Source: Vreelandella olivaria
GTDB lineage: Bacteria > Pseudomonadota > Gammaproteobacteria > Pseudomonadales > Halomonadaceae
Assembly (NCBI GenBank): GCA_004295565.1
Contig: AP019416.1
Location: forward strand, 2,604,001-2,668,000
Reading direction: 5' to 3'
DNA length: 64,000 nt
Below, one piece after another: positions 61,067-64,000 of the stretch. The notes below the pieces were generated by a model. That model searched no databases. It was given only the letters and a program-made list of their open reading frames with translations, and was not told where the DNA came from. The position numbers and the translations under genes are program-made. Positions within the stretch are counted from its first letter, which is position 1; every line of letters starts with the position of its first letter.

Positions 61067-62119
61067 TTAGACGCGCCACAAGAAATAAATTAGAGGAGAT
61101 GAATTATCGCACAACAAAGACCTGGGGAACCCTGCTTGACGCAGTGTTTCTCGCGCTTGAAGTTCTTGGCCCGAAGCGATGGGCCCCACTTGAACTCGAT
61201 AAACATCCGCATCGTTCATAATCCGCACTGCGTGGGGCTGCTCACCTTCTAAACGCTGCTGTAACTGCTGAGCACCTTCTGGATTACCTAACGCCGCGAT
61301 CTGTAAATATACTACGTCACCTGTTCCATTTTGACCTGCTGTCGACTGCGCCGCTGGCGCTTGAGACGAGGGTGCAGATGTTGGTGGCGCAGACGCCCGG
61401 ACTGAACAGGCGCAGATGAAACGCTGGATTCACCACGCGACGTCTCCGCGACGCTTGCCTGCGCAGGAGCGCTACCGCCTCTGCCACGATCGGCTAGCCA
61501 CTGCTCAGGGTTGATCGCTTCCACTTTTACGGAACCGGTACCATTGTCGAGAAAGCCTAGGCGGGCGGCGGCCGCGTAGGAGAGATCGATCTCCCGGTCA
61601 CTATGGAAGGAATTGCACGATCATTTACCCGAACAATCACCGACCGCCCGTTATCCAGGCTGGTAACCCGCGCAAAGGTGGGTAGAGGCAACGAACGGTG
61701 CGCCGCCGACATTTTATACATGTCGTAGATTTCACCGTTTGAGGTCGCGTAACCATGAAATTTTTCACCGTACCAGGAAGCCGTACCGCGCTTCTCATAG
61801 CCCGTAGCATCTGGCAGTACGTGGTAGGTTTTACCCCATACTTCATAGTTAGGGCGGTTACCTGATCGAGAAGGCTGCTCGATGCGCGGCTCTGCATCAG
61901 GCACTTTAGTAACATCCGGTGGCTCGAGGGGTAGGCATCGCCACTCATGGCATAGCGACCGCTGCTGTTACTGGCCGCCGATGACGTAGGGGCTGCCGTT
62001 GGTTTACTGGAGCCAGGCGCGTCTACTCGTTGGGTTTCATTACTGGCACAGCCGGCGACCAGGGCTAATAAAGCGATCGTGCTGCCCGCCCGCCGGGCCA
62101 TCGTCAGTTTGCTCTTCAT
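61067..62119 (-). CDS. rlpA: Septal ring lytic transglycosylase RlpA (four or more frameshifts)
   Basis: Outer-membrane lipoprotein of the division septum. Lipobox ALVAGC near residue 24 follows the signal (MKSKLTMARRAGSTIALLAL). The double-psi barrel domain shows GYEKRGTASWYGEKFHGYAT, MYKMSAAHRSLPLPTFARVT and GRSVIVRVNDR. A C-terminal SPOR domain (VYLQIAALGNPEGAQQLQQR and YRVQVGPIASGQ) binds denuded septal glycan. Breaks lie near 61925, 61610, 61565 and 61320. The exact C-terminal end is uncertain; an in-frame stop occurs at 61067-61069. The start overlaps the mltB stop (ATGA). Confidence 0.88.
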
Positions 62120-63171
62120 GCCTCATCCTCATGCAGCTCAGCAATCGCTTCCGCCAACTCGGTGACGGCCATGGCGTAGAGGTGACTGTGGTTGTAACGG
62201 GTAATGACGTAAAAATTAAACTCACCTAACCGGTATCGAGTTTCCCCATCGGCGAATTCAAGCGCCAGGGGTATGACTAATAAATTATCATCAAGAGACT
62301 CTTCAGCCTCAATACCATGGCCAGTCAATTGCGCAACACTCACCGAAGGAGGCGACGTTTGATTAAATGAGAGTTCCTGCAGGAGCTCTACGGGCAGTAC
62401 CTCAGGGCCCCTGGCCTGGTGGTAAATATCGCCCCTGGCTGCCAGTTATGCTCAGCAAAGTAATTGGCAACACTGCCAATCGCATCGACCGGGTTCTCCC
62501 AGAGATCCCGCCGTCCGTCGTCATCGAAATCAACGGCATACGCTTGGTAACTGGTGGGAATAAACTGCGGATAACCCATCGCCCCTGCGTAAGAGCCGCG
62601 TAGTTCGGTAGGATCGACTTCCTGCTCGTAGGCAATGCGTAAAAGCCGCTAGCTCACCGCGAAAAAAAGCCCCCCTTGTCGGGTGGTGAAACGCCAGCGT
62701 GGCAAGCGAGTCCAGCACCCGATGCTGGCCTTTATGGCGGCCATAGTAGGTTTCAACGCCAATAATGGCAGTAATAATCTCTGCAGGTACGCCATAGGTG
62801 TTTTCGGCTCGCGAGAGGGCATCGGCATGTGCGTCAATGAACGCCACCCCCTCTTCAATACGCTGCTGGGTCAGGAAAATATCGCGGTACTCATGCCACT
62901 TAAGTCGGCGCTCCGCGGCCCCTTCCATGGCATCCAATACACTCTGCGTGTATTCAGCCTGCCCTAGCGCTTCTTCCAGCCACGCCTGGGGAAGCCCTTG
63001 TTCGACCAGCTCTTCCATCAGCGCTTGACTATCAGCATTCTGCTGGGGTGCAAAATGCTGTGGAACAGCGAATTGAGTTCCTTGTGAAGGCTGATCGGCA
63101 AACGTGGTGGTTGCCCAGCACATCAGCGCGGCCAACACATAGCAGCTCGTCTTCCCTTGAACCTTGTTCAT
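62116..63171 (-). CDS. mltB: Membrane-bound lytic murein transglycosylase B (two or more frameshifts)
   Basis: Cleaves glycan strands to 1,6-anhydro products. It starts MNKVQGKTSCYVLAALMCWA, a signal peptide without a lipobox cysteine at the usual place, so it may be a soluble (SltB-like) form. The catalytic Glu is in ITAIIGVETYYGRHKGQHRV. Family blocks follow: GSYAGAMGYPQFIPTSYQAY, AVDFDDDGRRDLWENPVDAI and IGSVANYFAEHNW. Breaks lie near 62645 and 62400. The C-terminus (LGEFNFYVITRYNHSHLYAM) is complete. Corrected length is about 350 residues. It lies between rodA and rlpA, the usual order. Confidence 0.9.
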
Positions 63172-63267
63172 TGGTTCTCCACTGTTGAGCTATTCATTCC
63201 AGAAACATCCATGCCTAAGCTTTTCATTGACGAGCAACAAGGCGTTGTTTGAGTGGGGCAGCGTTGC

Positions 63268-64000
63268 CTACCGTGACAGTAGCCGACGATGAGCATGTAT
63301 CGACATGAGAATACCGAAACCCGCTAACAAGGTCACGCTTGAGGTGCCGCCATAACTCACCAACGGCAGCGGCACCCCTACCACGGGTAAAATGCCGCTT
63401 ACCATGCCCATATTGACAAACACATAGATGAAAAAGTTAAAATGATACTCCCCGACACCAAGCGACCAAAGGTATCTTGTGCTGAGTTCGCCATCCACAA
63501 ACCACGACTCACAATCAATAGGTACATGAACAGCAGCGCCAGCATACCGACCAAACCAAACTCTTCACCCAAGACAGCGATAATGAAATCGGTGTGCCGT
63601 TCAGGCAAAAACTCTAACTGGGACTGGGTGCCCTGCAGCCAACCTTTTCCCCATAGCCCGCCACTGCCGATAGCGGTGGTCGACTGAATAATATTCCAAC
63701 CTGCCCCAATGGATCGCTTTCTGGATTGAGAAACGTCAATACCCGCTGGCGTTGGTAGTTATGCATATTTATCCAGAGCAGCGGCACAGCGGCAGCCCCA
63801 GCGCGGTAATAAATCCGATCAAACGCCACGACAAACCCGCCAACAGCACCACGATCAGGGCAGCGCTGGACACCAGCAGCGAGGTGCCTAAATCGGGCTG
63901 GATTGCGGTGAGCACCACAGGAACGCCAATAATGACCCCGCACACCACAATATCGCGCAAACGCGGCGGTAGTTCGCAACGATTTAGATAGGCGGCGACC
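63268..64000 (-). CDS. rodA: Rod-shape protein RodA, C-terminal part (runs off window edge, three frameshifts)
   Basis: SEDS-family peptidoglycan glycosyltransferase that works with PBP2 to elongate the wall. Visible blocks are the membrane segments [20 protein letters not shown] and [20 protein letters not shown], then [17 protein letters not shown] and [20 protein letters not shown]. The C-terminal [20 protein letters not shown] ends the core. Breaks lie near 63785, 63700 and 63445. The N-terminus is outside the window. It is the most upstream gene seen of the rodA-mltB-rlpA-dacA-ybeD-lipB run. Confidence 0.92.

Overview
The window looks like chromosomal DNA of a halophilic gammaproteobacterium, most likely Halomonadaceae (Halomonas or a close relative). 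The basis is a complete Na+-translocating NQR operon with nqrM, a gammaproteobacterial cell-wall/lipoate cluster (rodA-mltB-rlpA-dacA-ybeD-lipB), leuS-lptE-holA, PA2779/PA2778-type genes, an H1-like basic protein beside a PhaC-like DUF3141 hydrolase, and moderately GC-rich coding sequence. This is inferred from gene content and protein resemblance, not from a database search.

Layout. 1-10.2 kb: a minus-strand short-chain amide operon. In transcription order it runs promoter and leader terminator, amiC sensor, amiR (ANTAR antiterminator), periplasmic binding protein, two permeases and two ATPases of a Urt/Fmd-type ABC transporter, formamidase, a tandem nitrilase, and an amidase cut by the window edge. 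10.2-14.6 kb: a degraded accessory stretch with an IS30-family element, a DUF2201 remnant, a WYL regulator, a GGCT protein, a truncated OGFr-domain gene and strong inverted repeats. 14.6-22.1 kb: TRAP transporter dctPQM, a PAS-LuxR regulator, a 3-hydroxybutyrate-dehydrogenase-like SDR, an SCP-x-type thiolase and an acyl-CoA ligase. The same palindromic sequence lies upstream of dctP and of the ligase. 22.1-24.2 kb: a gene graveyard with a PglX (BREX) N-terminal fragment, a PP2C phosphatase tail, and an IS30 element nested in an IS3-type orfA remnant.

24.2-34.8 kb: a membrane protein, a YbeL-type zinc-ribbon protein, leuS-lptE-holA, a PA2779/PA2778 pair, a GGDEF protein and sthA. 34.8-41.5 kb: nqrM and nqrABCDEF with promoter and terminator. 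41.6-46.8 kb: long-form gap and mfd, divergent. 46.9-49.4 kb: two L,D-transpeptidases around an Lpp/OprI-type lipoprotein. 49.5-53.2 kb: a helical hypothetical protein, a DUF6586-like protein and topA. 53.5-56.2 kb: the H1-like basic protein and the DUF3141 hydrolase. 56.4-64 kb: a LysR regulator, lipA, and the lipB-ybeD-dacA-rlpA-mltB-rodA block.

A pervasive property is that reading frames break about once per kilobase. The breaks are mostly single-base gains or losses in short homopolymers, and they affect genes that cannot all be dead (topA, leuS, holA, mfd, gap, lipA, rodA, nqrA). I read these as sequence or assembly errors and annotate the genes across the breaks as single genes. Only remnants that are truncated or invaded by other sequence are called pseudogenes. 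All frameshift positions are approximate, usually within 10 bases.
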